Position numbers and translations under genes: made by a program | Notes under the pieces: generated by a model | Databases searched by the model: none | What the model was told of the DNA's origin: nothing | The model's input: only the letters and a program-made list of their open reading frames with translations | Assembly (NCBI RefSeq): GCF_023155095.1 | Contig: NZ_JAKNDA010000001.1 | Location: 496,001-560,000, forward strand | Direction of reading: 5' to 3' | DNA length: 64,000 nucleotides | DNA from: Idiomarina aminovorans | Lineage (GTDB): Bacteria > Pseudomonadota > Gammaproteobacteria > Enterobacterales > Alteromonadaceae | In this document: positions 1-8,362 of the stretch, in pieces | How positions within the stretch are numbered: position 1 is the first letter of the stretch | How the letters are laid out: the number at the start of each line of letters is the position of its first letter

Positions 1-753
1 ATATCGTATCAGTCGATACGTGAGCACCTTGAGTTTAATCCTGAGCGGGGGAGTCGTGAGACACCGTACTCGCCGACCAACGACCAGATAAAGCGTTTGC
101 TGCGAAAGCTGGAGCGATATGGTTGGATAGAGCGCCAGCATAAGAACCACCTCAAAGAAAACATGGTTTTCCGGCTTGTTTACGCCTCATCGGAATCACT
201 CCGTTCAAATGAGGAGCGCCAAGGGAGCGCCATGAGAGGTGCGCCACTATCTGCGCCACAGCAAAACCCAGTAAATACAAGGGCTGAAGATACCAACACC
301 GCCACGATGAGCGCCAAGGGTGCGCCATGGGATGTCCGCCACACCTCTGTTACTTCCGATAAAGATCTCTCTCTAACGCGCGCGGGCGCGACGACGGGGT
401 CTGATTTAACGTTCACCTCTGAATTTTTAAAACAGGCCAAACTTCATGGCCCGGCTCAAACCACTGCGGAAGAAATCGAAGCCATCTTCGACCACTTCCG
501 ATTCCACGCTAAACATCACAGCACCGCCAGAAGCCAACCTGACTGGCTAGCCGAATGGCGTGCCTGGATAGCAAGGGAGAAAGTCTATGCAACCAAACAA
601 CAACGCAACACCCGTAGCGGAGCTGGCGGCAACCAGCGTCCGGAAAACCCAACAGCGAAGCTCTTGCGCCAATCCAAAGAGCACTCGGAGCGACTGGCAG
701 CAACCGGATATTACGATCAGACAGACGAATCTGATGACGATACTCAATTCTGA
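1..753 (+). CDS. Phage replication protein, O-like (5' end missing)
   Basis: The reading frame is open from base 1, so the start lies outside the window. About 250 residues are visible. The N-terminal part (roughly residues 1-60) reads like the end of a winged-helix DNA-binding domain, with a basic 'KRLLRKLERYGWIERQ' helix and wing. A low-complexity linker follows, then a C-terminal block (about residues 130-215) with a tryptophan-rich 'PDWLAEWRAWI' segment typical of phage O/DnaT-type initiators that bind a helicase loader. The next gene looks like the loader and overlaps this one, as in lambda O-P. Its role would be origin binding and replisome recruitment. The family assignment rests on layout and weak sequence resemblance; another phage HTH regulator is possible. 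Confidence 0.55.
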   Translation: MSYQSIREHLEFNPERGSRETPYSPTNDQIKRLLRKLERYGWIERQHKNHLKENMVFRLVYASSESLRSNEERQGSAMRGAPLSAPQQNPVNTRAEDTNTATMSAKGAPWDVRHTSVTSDKDLSLTRAGATTGSDLTFTSEFLKQAKLHGPAQTTAEEIEAIFDHFRFHAKHHSTARSQPDWLAEWRAWIAREKVYATKQQRNTRSGAGGNQRPENPTAKLLRQSKEHSERLAATGYYDQTDESDDDTQF

Positions 754-1369
754 GCTGGTGCCAGTGCTAGGCGTCTGCTGTCACGACTTTGCTTCGCGCT
801 TTGGTGAGTACTCAAATGACACCATGCGCATGTACGCTGAGCAGCTGATTAAAAACGAAATAGGGCGCAAAGGCCTGAGCCGGGGCATTGAGAGCCTGAA
901 AGCCGGTAACGCACCGAGCCGCTTCACACCGACACCGGCCGAATTTGTTGAGATGTGCAAACCGTCAGCTGAGGAGCTGGGCATTCCGTCCCTGGATGAC
1001 TGTATGCACGAAGTTAGAGAGTCGAAAGGGCGCTGGCGCAATGCTCAGTATCCATTCAGTCACGAGGTGTCACGACGGTTGAGCGAGCGCATCGGTTATG
1101 AGTTTTATCAGATAAGCCTGAACCAGTTCAGAAAGCGCTGCGAGACCGAATACACCCGACTGATTGAACTGGCGCGTAACGGTCAACTGGGTAGCCATGA
1201 GAACCGGCTACCACGACACGCCGAAGAGCGCAGCCGTATCGAGCAAATGGGTAAACAGCTCAGCATCAATGATGCCCGAGACGTACTGAAACGCTTTGGA
1301 ATCAATCCATTTAAGCAAGATAACCAGCAAGACACTCCACCAGGAGCGGATGCAGGAAGGGGCGCGTGA
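587..1369 (+). CDS. Phage replication protein P-like (helicase loader candidate)
   Basis: 260 residues, with a central block (about residues 55-200) resembling the lambda P family: 'YAEQLIKNEIGRKGLSRGIE' followed by a 'PTPAEFVEMC' segment and a charged C-terminus. P proteins deliver the host DnaB helicase to the origin-bound O protein. The ATG at 587 has a good GGGAG site at 575-579 with 7-bp spacing, which makes the gene overlap the upstream gene by 167 bp in another frame. An internal ATG at 734 would reduce the overlap to 20 bp but has no clear ribosome site. The first ~50 residues are low-complexity and do not help choose. The function is likely given its place directly after an O-like gene. 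Confidence 0.6.
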   Translation: MQPNNNATPVAELAATSVRKTQQRSSCANPKSTRSDWQQPDITIRQTNLMTILNSELVPVLGVCCHDFASRFGEYSNDTMRMYAEQLIKNEIGRKGLSRGIESLKAGNAPSRFTPTPAEFVEMCKPSAEELGIPSLDDCMHEVRESKGRWRNAQYPFSHEVSRRLSERIGYEFYQISLNQFRKRCETEYTRLIELARNGQLGSHENRLPRHAEERSRIEQMGKQLSINDARDVLKRFGINPFKQDNQQDTPPGADAGRGA

Positions 1370-1489
1370 CACGTCGCGCTATACGGCCGTGGATGGCAGG
1401 TAGCAGCTCACCGCACTACGTGAGCAACTGACGCGGAACAACCGTGAGTAACGTGTAACAGCCGATGTGAGTAGAACGATAACTGGAAA

Positions 1490-1517
1490 GGCGGCGCCAG
1501 GGGCTGGAAATGCCGCC
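1490..1517 (+). promoter_or_regulatory. Hairpin in the csrA leader with GGA motifs
   Basis: The 177-bp gap before the phage csrA gene holds a hairpin: GGCGGC at 1490-1495 pairs with GCCGCC at 1512-1517 around a 16-base loop that contains GGA. GGA also occurs near 1388, 1434 and 1485, and again inside the csrA ribosome site (AAAAGGACC, about 1531-1538). CsrA proteins bind GGA in hairpin loops and at ribosome sites, so autoregulation is plausible. The number of GGA motifs is only modestly above chance, so this is a suggestion. Confidence 0.3.
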
Positions 1518-1546
1518 ACTCTCTTAAACTCAAAAGGACCAGCAAC

Positions 1547-1732
1547 ATGTTATTACTGACCAGAAAGCCCGGTGAAACCATTAATATCGGCAATGACATA
1601 ACCGTGACCGTCATCGGTGTTAAGGACAACCAGGTGAAACTTGGCGTCAATGCGCCGAATGACGTCAAAGTTTTTCGGGAAGAAATCTACCTGCGAATTC
1701 AGAACGAGAATACGCCCGATGACGCCGCTTAA
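1547..1732 (+). CDS. csrA: Phage-encoded carbon storage regulator CsrA/RsmA
   Basis: 61 residues, the normal CsrA length, starting [12 protein letters not shown]. The residues known to matter for RNA binding in the family are present: L4, R6, V40, V42 and R44 in the '[12 protein letters not shown]' strand. CsrA is a small homodimer that binds GGA sites near ribosome sites and blocks or stabilises mRNAs. A gene inside the early region of a phage, between a P-like protein and RusA, suggests the phage uses it to retarget host or phage translation. The host should carry its own chromosomal csrA. An AAGGA ribosome site precedes the ATG. The gene overlaps rusA by 14 bp, so the two are probably translationally coupled. 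Confidence 0.93.
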   Translation: MLLLTRKPGETINIGNDITVTVIGVKDNQVKLGVNAPNDVKVFREEIYLRIQNENTPDDAA

Positions 1733-2087
1733 ACTGACACTGGCATTCCCACCAAGCGTCAATACCTATTGGCGCAATATCATCTGGCGCGGTAAGCCCC
1801 GGACGCTCATCAGCAAGAAGGGGCGCGCCTACCGTGAAGAGGTCATCTGGCAGTGTCGAGCCCAACGAGCCTGTAAAGGACTCAGTCAACCTCTGGCAGT
1901 CAACATTACCCTGAACGCTCCGAGTAACCACCGACGCGATATTGATAACTACAACAAAGCGCTACTGGATGCGCTCACACACGCCAACGTCATAACCGAC
2001 GACAGCCTGATAAAACGCCTGACCGTTGAATTTGGCACCGTGACCAAAGGCGGTAATGCCCAGATAACCATTGAGCCGTACCACTGA
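1719..2087 (+). CDS. rusA: RusA-family Holliday junction resolvase
   Basis: 122 residues from the ATG at 1719, matching the roughly 120-residue RusA family. The conserved acidic triad of RusA is visible as D74 and D76 in '[15 protein letters not shown]' and D95 in 'ITDDSLI', close to the E. coli RusA positions 70, 72 and 91. The N-terminus '[14 protein letters not shown]' is also typical. RusA resolves four-way junctions as a dimer, which in phages serves recombination and the clearing of branched DNA before packaging. A longer in-frame start at 1641 exists, but it would lie deep inside csrA and add a non-family N-terminus, so I reject it. Confidence 0.92.
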   Translation: MTPLKLTLAFPPSVNTYWRNIIWRGKPRTLISKKGRAYREEVIWQCRAQRACKGLSQPLAVNITLNAPSNHRRDIDNYNKALLDALTHANVITDDSLIKRLTVEFGTVTKGGNAQITIEPYH

Positions 2088-2108
2088 CTAAAGCAGGAGA
2101 GATGCCCC

Positions 2109-2462
2109 GTGACAACAACGAAAACAAACAGCGTATGGGAACAGGACTTAATCGAAATCATAGGGGAGGTTCCGTTACTCAAACTCGAAGCCCGGTTCGG
2201 TGGCTCGTATCTGCATGTTCACGTCGAGCCGAAAGACGAGGTAATTGCAGCGATAGGTCGAACAGCAGCTGCAAAACTCAGTGCCGAATGTGGTGGCCTC
2301 GATGTCTACGTGCCGACCATTCTCTGGCGTATGAGACGTAACGAAGCCATCGAGAGGGAACAAAACACGGGTAGAACAATCACTGAGCTCGCTTCAAAGT
2401 ACCGGCTACACGCAAAGCATATCAAGAAGATCTTACGCGAGAGGCATGGTTACAATGTTTGA
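2109..2462 (+). CDS. Mor-family transcription activator (late/middle gene activator candidate)
   Basis: 117 residues with the Mor/C layout: an N-terminal dimerisation part containing two similar 'G...L...FGG..L.V' units ('LLKLEARFGGSYLHV' and 'AAKLSAECGGLDVYV'), then a C-terminal helix-turn-helix (about residues 85-115, 'ITELASKYRLHAKHIKKILRE'). In Mu, Mor and C turn on middle and late promoters by recruiting RNA polymerase. Here the gene sits directly before lysis and morphogenesis genes, which fits a late activator. The start is GTG at 2109, with AGGAGA at 2095-2100 and 8-bp spacing. Codons for residues 83-88 lie in one copy of an 18-bp sequence repeated at 8920 and 18874. Confidence 0.8.
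   Translation: MTTTKTNSVWEQDLIEIIGEVPLLKLEARFGGSYLHVHVEPKDEVIAAIGRTAAAKLSAECGGLDVYVPTILWRMRRNEAIEREQNTGRTITELASKYRLHAKHIKKILRERHGYNV
2357..2374 (+). repeat. 18-bp repeat copy 1 (inside Mor-family gene)
   Basis: GGAACAAAACACGGGTAG, identical over 18 bp to 18874-18891 and one mismatch from 8920-8937. This copy is coding. The similarity stops after the final G, whereas the two intergenic copies continue together with TCACC. Confidence 0.6.
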
Positions 2463-3138
2463 AACGGAAATGCTGTTCAGGGTTGGCGAGCAATACGGCT
2501 GGCTTGCTGCATTAGCAGTTGCGGCAGTTACTGTCATGGGGAAGGTCGTTAACCGGTGGATGGATAACCGCTACCCTCCGAAAGAAGCTAGTGAGGCTTC
2601 TGAGCTGCAATACGTTCAGGACGGCAGTTCACTCCATGAGCACCGGTTGTTCCTGGTCTGCAATTACTGGAATCGCCTTGGTATTGACCGCATTCCGTTT
2701 CCTGAAAAATACCCAATCCGCAGTGAGATGTACCGTGACATGCTGAAAATCCTTATCAGCACCATGACCGAGCATCTGGAAGCCAACATCAAAGAGCTGT
2801 CGAGCGCTGATAGTAATGCTGACTGGCAGCGCAAGGCCACCGACACGCTGAGCAAAGCCGTTGCAGACTATGAACATAAATTCCGGGACCAGGGGATACC
2901 TGAAATCGTGATTGAACGGTTTCGCTCCTGGAACGTCCCCGCGCTTGGATTTATCACCCATACCATCGGCACACTCGAAGAAAGTCAGATAGCGACCGAC
3001 CACCGGTACAAGACCAGCGCCATGCTCTCGACCGTGCTAGGAGCTCTTAAAACTGCTTTTTACGATGCCGAACGCACATTGATTGGACTTAACGGCCAGT
3101 TGACCGGTCAGAACTACCGCGGCAAGGAGGTCGAGTAA
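2455..3138 (+). CDS. Phage protein with N-terminal membrane segment, unknown function
   Basis: 227 residues from the ATG at 2455. An ATG nine bases earlier is possible, but the GAGAGG site ends only 1 base before it, while the spacing to 2455 is about 10. One hydrophobic segment (about residues 13-30, 'YGWLAALAVAAVTVMGKVV') is followed by a largely helical soluble part with no motif I recognise. It lies between the Mor-family regulator and the endolysin, so a lysis or membrane role is possible, but nothing in the sequence shows it. The stop overlaps the start of the endolysin, indicating coupled translation. Confidence 0.7.
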   Translation: MFETEMLFRVGEQYGWLAALAVAAVTVMGKVVNRWMDNRYPPKEASEASELQYVQDGSSLHEHRLFLVCNYWNRLGIDRIPFPEKYPIRSEMYRDMLKILISTMTEHLEANIKELSSADSNADWQRKATDTLSKAVADYEHKFRDQGIPEIVIERFRSWNVPALGFITHTIGTLEESQIATDHRYKTSAMLSTVLGALKTAFYDAERTLIGLNGQLTGQNYRGKEVE

Positions 3139-3554
3139 TGTCATACCGCCTGAGTAACAGAAGCCTTTCCAACCTTAAGCAGTGTCACCCGCAGCTTTGC
3201 ATTGTCGTTACCCGCGCTATTCAAATCAGCCGGGTGGACTTCATTGTCGGTGCCGGCATACGGAGTATCGAGGAGCAGCGCGAGAACGTGCGCAAGGGTG
3301 TTTCTAAGACCATGAACAGCAAACATCTACCGCAAGAGGACGGACTGAGTCACGCCGTAGACCTCTGGCCGTGGGTGAATGGGGATATCCCCTGGGATGA
3401 ATTCAGCGTGTTCCGCTGTGTGGCCGATGCCATGCTGCAGGCAGCACAAGAGCTTGATGTTGAATTGCGTTGGGGTGGTGACTGGGACCGCGACGGTGAC
3501 TCCAGTGACCATGACTTTCTTGATGGACCACACTTTGAACTGGTGAGCGTATGA
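3138..3554 (+). CDS. Endolysin, M15-family peptidase (D-Ala-D-Ala carboxypeptidase / L-Ala-D-Glu type)
   Basis: 138 residues. The metal-binding pattern of M15 peptidases is present: H63 in 'SKH', D75 in 'SHAVDL' and H132 in 'DGPHFEL'. D75 and H132 lie in the typical 'HAVD' and 'PHFE' contexts. The enzyme would cut peptidoglycan stem peptides at the end of infection. It has no signal peptide, so release depends on the holin, and a 3-TM holin gene follows with a 4-bp ATGA overlap. Short phage endolysins of this family are about 130-140 residues, so the protein looks complete. Confidence 0.88.
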   Translation: MSYRLSNRSLSNLKQCHPQLCIVVTRAIQISRVDFIVGAGIRSIEEQRENVRKGVSKTMNSKHLPQEDGLSHAVDLWPWVNGDIPWDEFSVFRCVADAMLQAAQELDVELRWGGDWDRDGDSSDHDFLDGPHFELVSV

Positions 3555-4045
3555 GCTTTTTGAGCAAGGTAACAGACTTTTTCGCAGGCGACTTAGGTGA
3601 CTTAGGCGGGAAGATTGTAGATGGTATCCAAGCCTATTTCCCGCCCGACATGACACCCGAACAGAAGGCGCAGCTCGAGATAGCCATTAAAGACCAATCA
3701 CATAAGCGAGAAGTTGAACTACTCACTTTGGCGGCTGAGCAGGATGAAGAATTCAACAGTCGTATTCGTGACCTCGAAGGTACTGCAAAAGACCTAACTC
3801 AGTTCGGCTGGCTCGGGCGCATTGTCGTGTTCCTGCGTGGCTGTCAGCGTCCTGTGTGGGGCGGGCTTGTCATGTACATGGATATTCAGTGGTTCAACGG
3901 TAACTGGTCAGGCTTAAGCGAGCAGCAGGAATCAGCGCTTTGGGTCATCAACATACTGGTGCTGGGCTTCCTGTTTGGTGAGCGTGCCGTGAAAAACGTC
4001 ATGCCGTTTATGACCCAGTTTATGAAGCAGCGCGCGCAGAAGTAA
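3551..4045 (+). CDS. Holin, GTA-type 3-TM family
   Basis: 164 residues. The N-terminal half is soluble and charged. The C-terminal half has hydrophobic segments at about residues 95-120 ('GRIVVFLRGCQRPVWGG') and 128-150 ('ALWVINILVLGFLFGERAV'). This matches the holin family described from gene transfer agents, where a cytoplasmic N-terminus precedes the membrane part and the 'RGCQRPVWG' motif is typical. It would form the inner membrane lesion that releases the endolysin encoded directly upstream with an ATGA overlap. Family identity is good; lysis timing cannot be read from sequence. Confidence 0.8.
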   Translation: MSFLSKVTDFFAGDLGDLGGKIVDGIQAYFPPDMTPEQKAQLEIAIKDQSHKREVELLTLAAEQDEEFNSRIRDLEGTAKDLTQFGWLGRIVVFLRGCQRPVWGGLVMYMDIQWFNGNWSGLSEQQESALWVINILVLGFLFGERAVKNVMPFMTQFMKQRAQK

Positions 4046-4060
4046 CGAGGTAACCAGACG

Positions 4061-4561
4061 ATGGCAGCGACAAAACGCACTCCTGACCAGGTCATGCGTG
4101 ACCAGGCTAGTATTGCTGAGATGTATCTGAAGGGTTTCAGAATGTATGAAATCGCAGATGCGCGTGGGCTCTCGATGAACCAGGTTAAATACGACCTGAG
4201 AGAGGTGCGTAAGCGCTGGCGTCAGAGCTCAGTTCGTGACTTTGATGCGCACCGTGAGGAGCAACTGGCTCGGTTGGATTTGATGGAAGCATCACTCTGG
4301 CGTGAATGGGAACGTTCATGTGGCAGTCCGGAAGCTGAGGAACTCGAGAAAGGCAAAAAGTCCGACGGTCCACCGCAAACCGGAGACCCGCGTTACATGA
4401 CAGTTATGCTCAATATCATTGAACGCCGTAGTAAACTCCTTGGCCTCGATGCGCCAACCAAACTGGCACCGACGAACCCTGATGGTGATGAGCCGTACAA
4501 GCAAATCGCACCCGATGAAATTGACGCACGGATCCATGAGTTACTGGCTAAGTTGGGGTAA
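4061..4561 (+). CDS. Terminase small subunit
   Basis: 166 residues. An N-terminal helix-turn-helix (about residues 20-50, 'EMYLKGFRMYEIADARGLSMNQVKYDL') is followed by a helical oligomerisation region and a C-terminal tail. The gene directly precedes the large terminase with a TAATG overlap, the usual arrangement. Small subunits recognise the packaging site on phage DNA and regulate the large subunit ATPase. Assignment comes from domain form and position; packaging site and mode cannot be inferred. Confidence 0.82.
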   Translation: MAATKRTPDQVMRDQASIAEMYLKGFRMYEIADARGLSMNQVKYDLREVRKRWRQSSVRDFDAHREEQLARLDLMEASLWREWERSCGSPEAEELEKGKKSDGPPQTGDPRYMTVMLNIIERRSKLLGLDAPTKLAPTNPDGDEPYKQIAPDEIDARIHELLAKLG

Positions 4562-6147
4562 TGTCGCTGTCGGCCAAGCAGGAGTTACTGGCGCTACTTG
4601 AGCGCAAACTGGCATTGAGAGCGCGTGACGACCTCAATGCTTACTGTCGTTATATCGATGTTCCGGGAGCACCGCTTAACGACGATGAGGACTGTGAAGA
4701 ATTCTATCCCGATAGCGTGACGCCGGCAGAGCATCACGAGCTCATTAACAATACGATGATGGACCTCGAGGCAGGCCGGAAGAAGCGGGTCATCGTGATG
4801 ATGCCGCCGGGCTCTGCAAAGTCGACTTACGGAACAGTGGTATTTCCGACCTGGTACATGGGTCGGAACCCGGGTAAGTCGGTTATCAGTACCAGTTACG
4901 GCTCAAGCCTGTCGCTGAAGTTCTCGCGCAAGGTACGACAGGTCGTCAAGAGCCCTAAGTTCAGTGAGGTGTTCAACACGGAGCTGGTACCGGATAACCG
5001 GGCACTGGAATTCTGGTCACTGAAGAACCAGTCGAGTTATATGTGCGGCGGTATTCTCTCAGGTATTACCGGGAACCGTGCTGATGGGTTGGTGATTGAT
5101 GACCCGGTCAAAGGTCGTGAACAGGCAGACAGCCAAACCATACGCGAGAAAACATGGGAGGCTTATACCTCTGACCTGCGTACTCGCTTAAAGCCTAACG
5201 GCTGGATATTACTGATACAGACTCGCTGGCACGAGGACGACCTAGCCGGGCGCATATTACCCGATGACTGGGATGGTGAGAGTGGCTATGTCACTGCGAA
5301 GGACGGCGAAGAGTGGTATGTCGTTTGTCTGCAGGCGCAATGTGAACGTGAAGACGACCCGTTAGGCCGTGAGATTGGTGAATGGTTATGGACGGACTGG
5401 TTCTCTCCGGAGCACTGGGCTCAGGAGAAACTATCTCAGGGCAGTCGTAACTGGGAGTCACTGTATCAGCAGAGGCCGAAGCCGCTCGAAGGCTCCATCA
5501 TCAAACGCATCTGGCCTAAGCGGTACAACACACGACCGGCTGAATTCATGCGTCTGGTTATGTCCCTGGATACCGCTTACAAACCGGAGCAACATAACGA
5601 CCCGAGTGTATTGAGTATCTGGGGCGAAGTAGAGCAGGGCCATTACCTGCTTCATGTGTGGCGTGACCGGGTCGAATATCCGGAGTTGAAACGCATTGTG
5701 GCGAACTATTACATGAACTGGCGAGCCGATGCGGTACTCATTGAAGACAAGGCGTCCGGACAGTCGCTCATTCAGGAGCTGAGGCAGGGCGTAACGCTCT
5801 CGCAGTACCCGAACAAAATAGTGATGCCGGTTATTGCGATAGAGCCGGATGGCAGCAAGCTGAACCGGGCAATACGTGTCAGCTCACAGTTTGAAGCCGG
5901 GCGTGTCTGGCTACCAGAGCATGAGCCCTGGCTAATTGATTATGAATCAGAGCTATTCGGCTTCCCGCTGGCAACACATGATGACCAGGTGGATAGCACA
6001 ACACAGTATTTGGAATGGGCGAGCAGTCGAACGATTGACGTTGTTTCCGCAAGCACCGGACGTAGAGATACAAGCAATGCCGGTGATTTAGGTTTAGGTG
6101 ATATGAGCTCCGGTGGTGGTCGTGGCCGTTTTGGAGGATTTTTATAA
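4561..6147 (+). CDS. Terminase large subunit (ATPase and nuclease)
   Basis: 528 residues, a normal size. The ATPase has Walker A PPGSAKST at residues 82-89 and Walker B 'LVIDDP' with D180/D181. A coupling region with 'TRWHEDDLAGRI' follows. The C-terminal RNaseH-like nuclease shows acidic residues at D337 ('SLDTAYKP'), in 'VLIEDKASGQSLIQEL' and at D474/D475 ('HDDQVDS'). It pumps DNA into the prohead and cuts the concatemer. The ATG overlaps the stop of the small subunit gene, and the stop overlaps the portal start (TAATGG). Confidence 0.95.
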   Translation: MSLSAKQELLALLERKLALRARDDLNAYCRYIDVPGAPLNDDEDCEEFYPDSVTPAEHHELINNTMMDLEAGRKKRVIVMMPPGSAKSTYGTVVFPTWYMGRNPGKSVISTSYGSSLSLKFSRKVRQVVKSPKFSEVFNTELVPDNRALEFWSLKNQSSYMCGGILSGITGNRADGLVIDDPVKGREQADSQTIREKTWEAYTSDLRTRLKPNGWILLIQTRWHEDDLAGRILPDDWDGESGYVTAKDGEEWYVVCLQAQCEREDDPLGREIGEWLWTDWFSPEHWAQEKLSQGSRNWESLYQQRPKPLEGSIIKRIWPKRYNTRPAEFMRLVMSLDTAYKPEQHNDPSVLSIWGEVEQGHYLLHVWRDRVEYPELKRIVANYYMNWRADAVLIEDKASGQSLIQELRQGVTLSQYPNKIVMPVIAIEPDGSKLNRAIRVSSQFEAGRVWLPEHEPWLIDYESELFGFPLATHDDQVDSTTQYLEWASSRTIDVVSASTGRRDTSNAGDLGLGDMSSGGGRGRFGGFL

Positions 6148-7631
6148 TGGCTGATGCGAAAAAGCCGAAGTTTACAGAGTTATCAAAGGTCGACCATGGC
6201 AAGCAGATGGCCAAGGCGCTCATTGAAATCATGATCGACAATCCGGACTCCATTTTAAAGTCGAAGGGGAACGGGCAGCTTAATATTTATAAGGATCTGT
6301 TGCGTGATGACCAGGTAAAAAGCTGTTTTCAGCAGCGACGCACTGCCGTGACCCAGTCTGAATATCAGGTAACGCCAGCAAGTGAAAGTGCTCAGGATAA
6401 AGAGGCTGCTCTGTTCGTTGAGGATATGTTGAGCCATATTGGCTTTGACCAGCTGACCGATAAGATGCTCTACGCCATTCACTTTGGCTGGAGTGTGGCT
6501 GAGCTGATGTTTGCCCAGGAAGAGAGTCGCATTACTGTCAATCAGGTTAAGGTTCGTGACCGCGGCCGCTTTGCTTTCAGTGCCACCAATGACCTGTTGC
6601 TGAAAAAAGACAGTAAGACTCTTCCCATGCCGGCTAATAAGTTCTGGGTATTCAGCCACGGCGCAGACCATGATGATAACCCCTATGGGGAAGGGCTGGC
6701 TCATTCTCTCTACTGGCCGGTATTCTTCAAACGTAATGGTATTAAATTCTGGCTCATATTCCTTGAGAAGTTCGGGATGCCTACGGCCACAGCTAAGCTG
6801 CCAAGTGCACAAATTAAAGACCGCAAGCAACGTGACCAGGCACTGGCAGTTTTAGACGCTATTCAGGCCGATAGTGGCGTAGTCGTTCCGGAAGACATGG
6901 TCATTGAATTGGTCGAAGCTTCCCGCAGTGGTACCGCTGACTATGCACAGCTACAGGGTGCCATGGACCGCGCTATCTCTAAAATCATTCTGTCGCAGAC
7001 GATGACCACTGATGATGGCTCCAGTATGTCCCAGGCACAGGTTCACAAAGGTGTTAAAGACGATATCATAAAAGCTGATGCGGATATGGTGTGCGACAGT
7101 TTTAACAAGCAGGTCATTGAACCGCTTATCCTGCTTAACTTTGCCAATGCGCAGCCTCCAAAAGTCTGGCGTAAAACCGAGCCTGAGGAAGACTTAGCGC
7201 AGATTGCTGAGCGCGACTACAAAATATTCCAGCTCGGGTATGAGCCGACTGAGGACTACGTCAAAGAAACCTATGGCCCCGGGTGGCGTAAGCGCCAGAT
7301 GGCACCCTCAATGCCGTTTGGTAATCAGGTAGAGCCGATGGGTGCTGAATTCTCCGAAGTCTCCCCACTGACACAGAAGCGAGTGCAGCACCGTCGTGAC
7401 CAGCGTGACATGGTGGATGCCGGTGAATACCTCTCAACGAATCCTGAGCAAGCAGTGGGGTCATTGGTTCGGAAAATTGTTGAGTTCGCACAGACAGCCG
7501 GCAGTGAGGAAGAGTTCGTTAAACGGCTTGATGAGTTAGCCGAGCAGGACCCGGACAATAAAGTCGTTGAGCGAGTCCGTAATGCCAACATCATGGCACG
7601 TATGCGTGGTTACACTAAGAACACTGGGTAA
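6147..7631 (+). CDS. Portal protein, Mu gp29-like (DUF935 family)
   Basis: 494 residues. Sequence features match the Mu gp29 / DUF935 portal family: 'QRRTAVTQSEYQVTPAS' near the N-terminus, 'YAIHFGWSVAELMF', 'WVFSHGADHDDNPYGEGLA', 'KFGMPTATAKLP', and 'ISKIILSQTMTTDDGSSMSQAQVHK' about residues 275-300. The portal forms the dodecameric ring through which the terminase packages DNA and to which the neck and tail attach. It is followed 3 bp later by the F-like gene, the same order as in Mu. Confidence 0.92.
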   Translation: MADAKKPKFTELSKVDHGKQMAKALIEIMIDNPDSILKSKGNGQLNIYKDLLRDDQVKSCFQQRRTAVTQSEYQVTPASESAQDKEAALFVEDMLSHIGFDQLTDKMLYAIHFGWSVAELMFAQEESRITVNQVKVRDRGRFAFSATNDLLLKKDSKTLPMPANKFWVFSHGADHDDNPYGEGLAHSLYWPVFFKRNGIKFWLIFLEKFGMPTATAKLPSAQIKDRKQRDQALAVLDAIQADSGVVVPEDMVIELVEASRSGTADYAQLQGAMDRAISKIILSQTMTTDDGSSMSQAQVHKGVKDDIIKADADMVCDSFNKQVIEPLILLNFANAQPPKVWRKTEPEEDLAQIAERDYKIFQLGYEPTEDYVKETYGPGWRKRQMAPSMPFGNQVEPMGAEFSEVSPLTQKRVQHRRDQRDMVDAGEYLSTNPEQAVGSLVRKIVEFAQTAGSEEEFVKRLDELAEQDPDNKVVERVRNANIMARMRGYTKNTG

Positions 7632-7634
7632 GCT

Positions 7635-8351
7635 ATGCAAATAAACGGCATCGTCAATTACTACGAAGCAGCAGCGCAGTTCGAGTTAACCGCAGAGGAA
7701 GCCTTAGAGCTGTTCATGTCGAAAGGGCTGTCACGCTCATTTCGATGGGACCAGATGGTTCGTAATGAGCACGATGTTGCCTTTACTGTCGCTAAACTGA
7801 TGAATGGTGACTTACTCGACTTTGTCAAAAAGGAACTGACCAAGGTCATTGACTCGGGCGCCACCTTTGATGACTTTGCCGATAAGATAACGCCTGCACT
7901 ACAACGACACGGTTGGTGGGGTAAGCGTGATGTTCTTGACCCATACAGTGGCCAGGTAATCGAAGCTCGTCTTGGCAGTGCCAGCCGTCTCGAAACGATA
8001 TTCCGAACTAACCTTCAAAGCGCTTACGCAAAAGGTCAGTGGGAGTCGATTGAAGAGAACATGAGTACCATGCCGTACCTCATGTACGATGCCGTTGATG
8101 ACTCCCGCGTTAGACCTGAACACGCTCAGTGGGACGGTATTGTTCTGCCTGCCGACCACTCTTTCTGGGAGAGTCATTACCCACCCAATGGGTACAATTG
8201 CCGCTGTGGCGTCATTCAGCTAAGCTGGCAGGACTTGCAGGATTACGGCTTAAAGGTGTCACAGCCGCCATCAGCCAATTGGCAAGTACATACGGCTGCG
8301 GATGGGCGGGAAATAGCTCACCCACAGGGAGTGGATCCGACTTTTGTTTAG
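7635..8351 (+). CDS. Head morphogenesis protein, Mu F / SPP1 gp7-like
   Basis: 238 residues. The C-terminal half carries the family signature: 'RLETIFRTNLQSAYAKGQWESI', 'YDAVDDSRVRPEHAQWDG', and 'YPPNGYNCRCGVIQLSW' about residues 180-200. F/gp7 proteins are minor head proteins that bind the portal and are needed for correct head assembly or DNA ejection. The length is shorter than Mu F (about 425 residues) but usual for related siphophages. The start is the ATG at 7635, just after the portal stop. Confidence 0.87.
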   Translation: MQINGIVNYYEAAAQFELTAEEALELFMSKGLSRSFRWDQMVRNEHDVAFTVAKLMNGDLLDFVKKELTKVIDSGATFDDFADKITPALQRHGWWGKRDVLDPYSGQVIEARLGSASRLETIFRTNLQSAYAKGQWESIEENMSTMPYLMYDAVDDSRVRPEHAQWDGIVLPADHSFWESHYPPNGYNCRCGVIQLSWQDLQDYGLKVSQPPSANWQVHTAADGREIAHPQGVDPTFV

Positions 8352-8362
8352 GGACTTTTATT

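Noticed and set aside
1641-1718. Longer start for RusA
   Set aside because: It adds 26 residues from the csrA-overlapping frame that do not match the family; ATG 1719 gives the usual length and start.
8129-8362. Longer start for the membrane moron
   Set aside because: The extra 78 residues overlap the F-like gene in another frame and have no protein character; ATG 8363 is just after the F stop.
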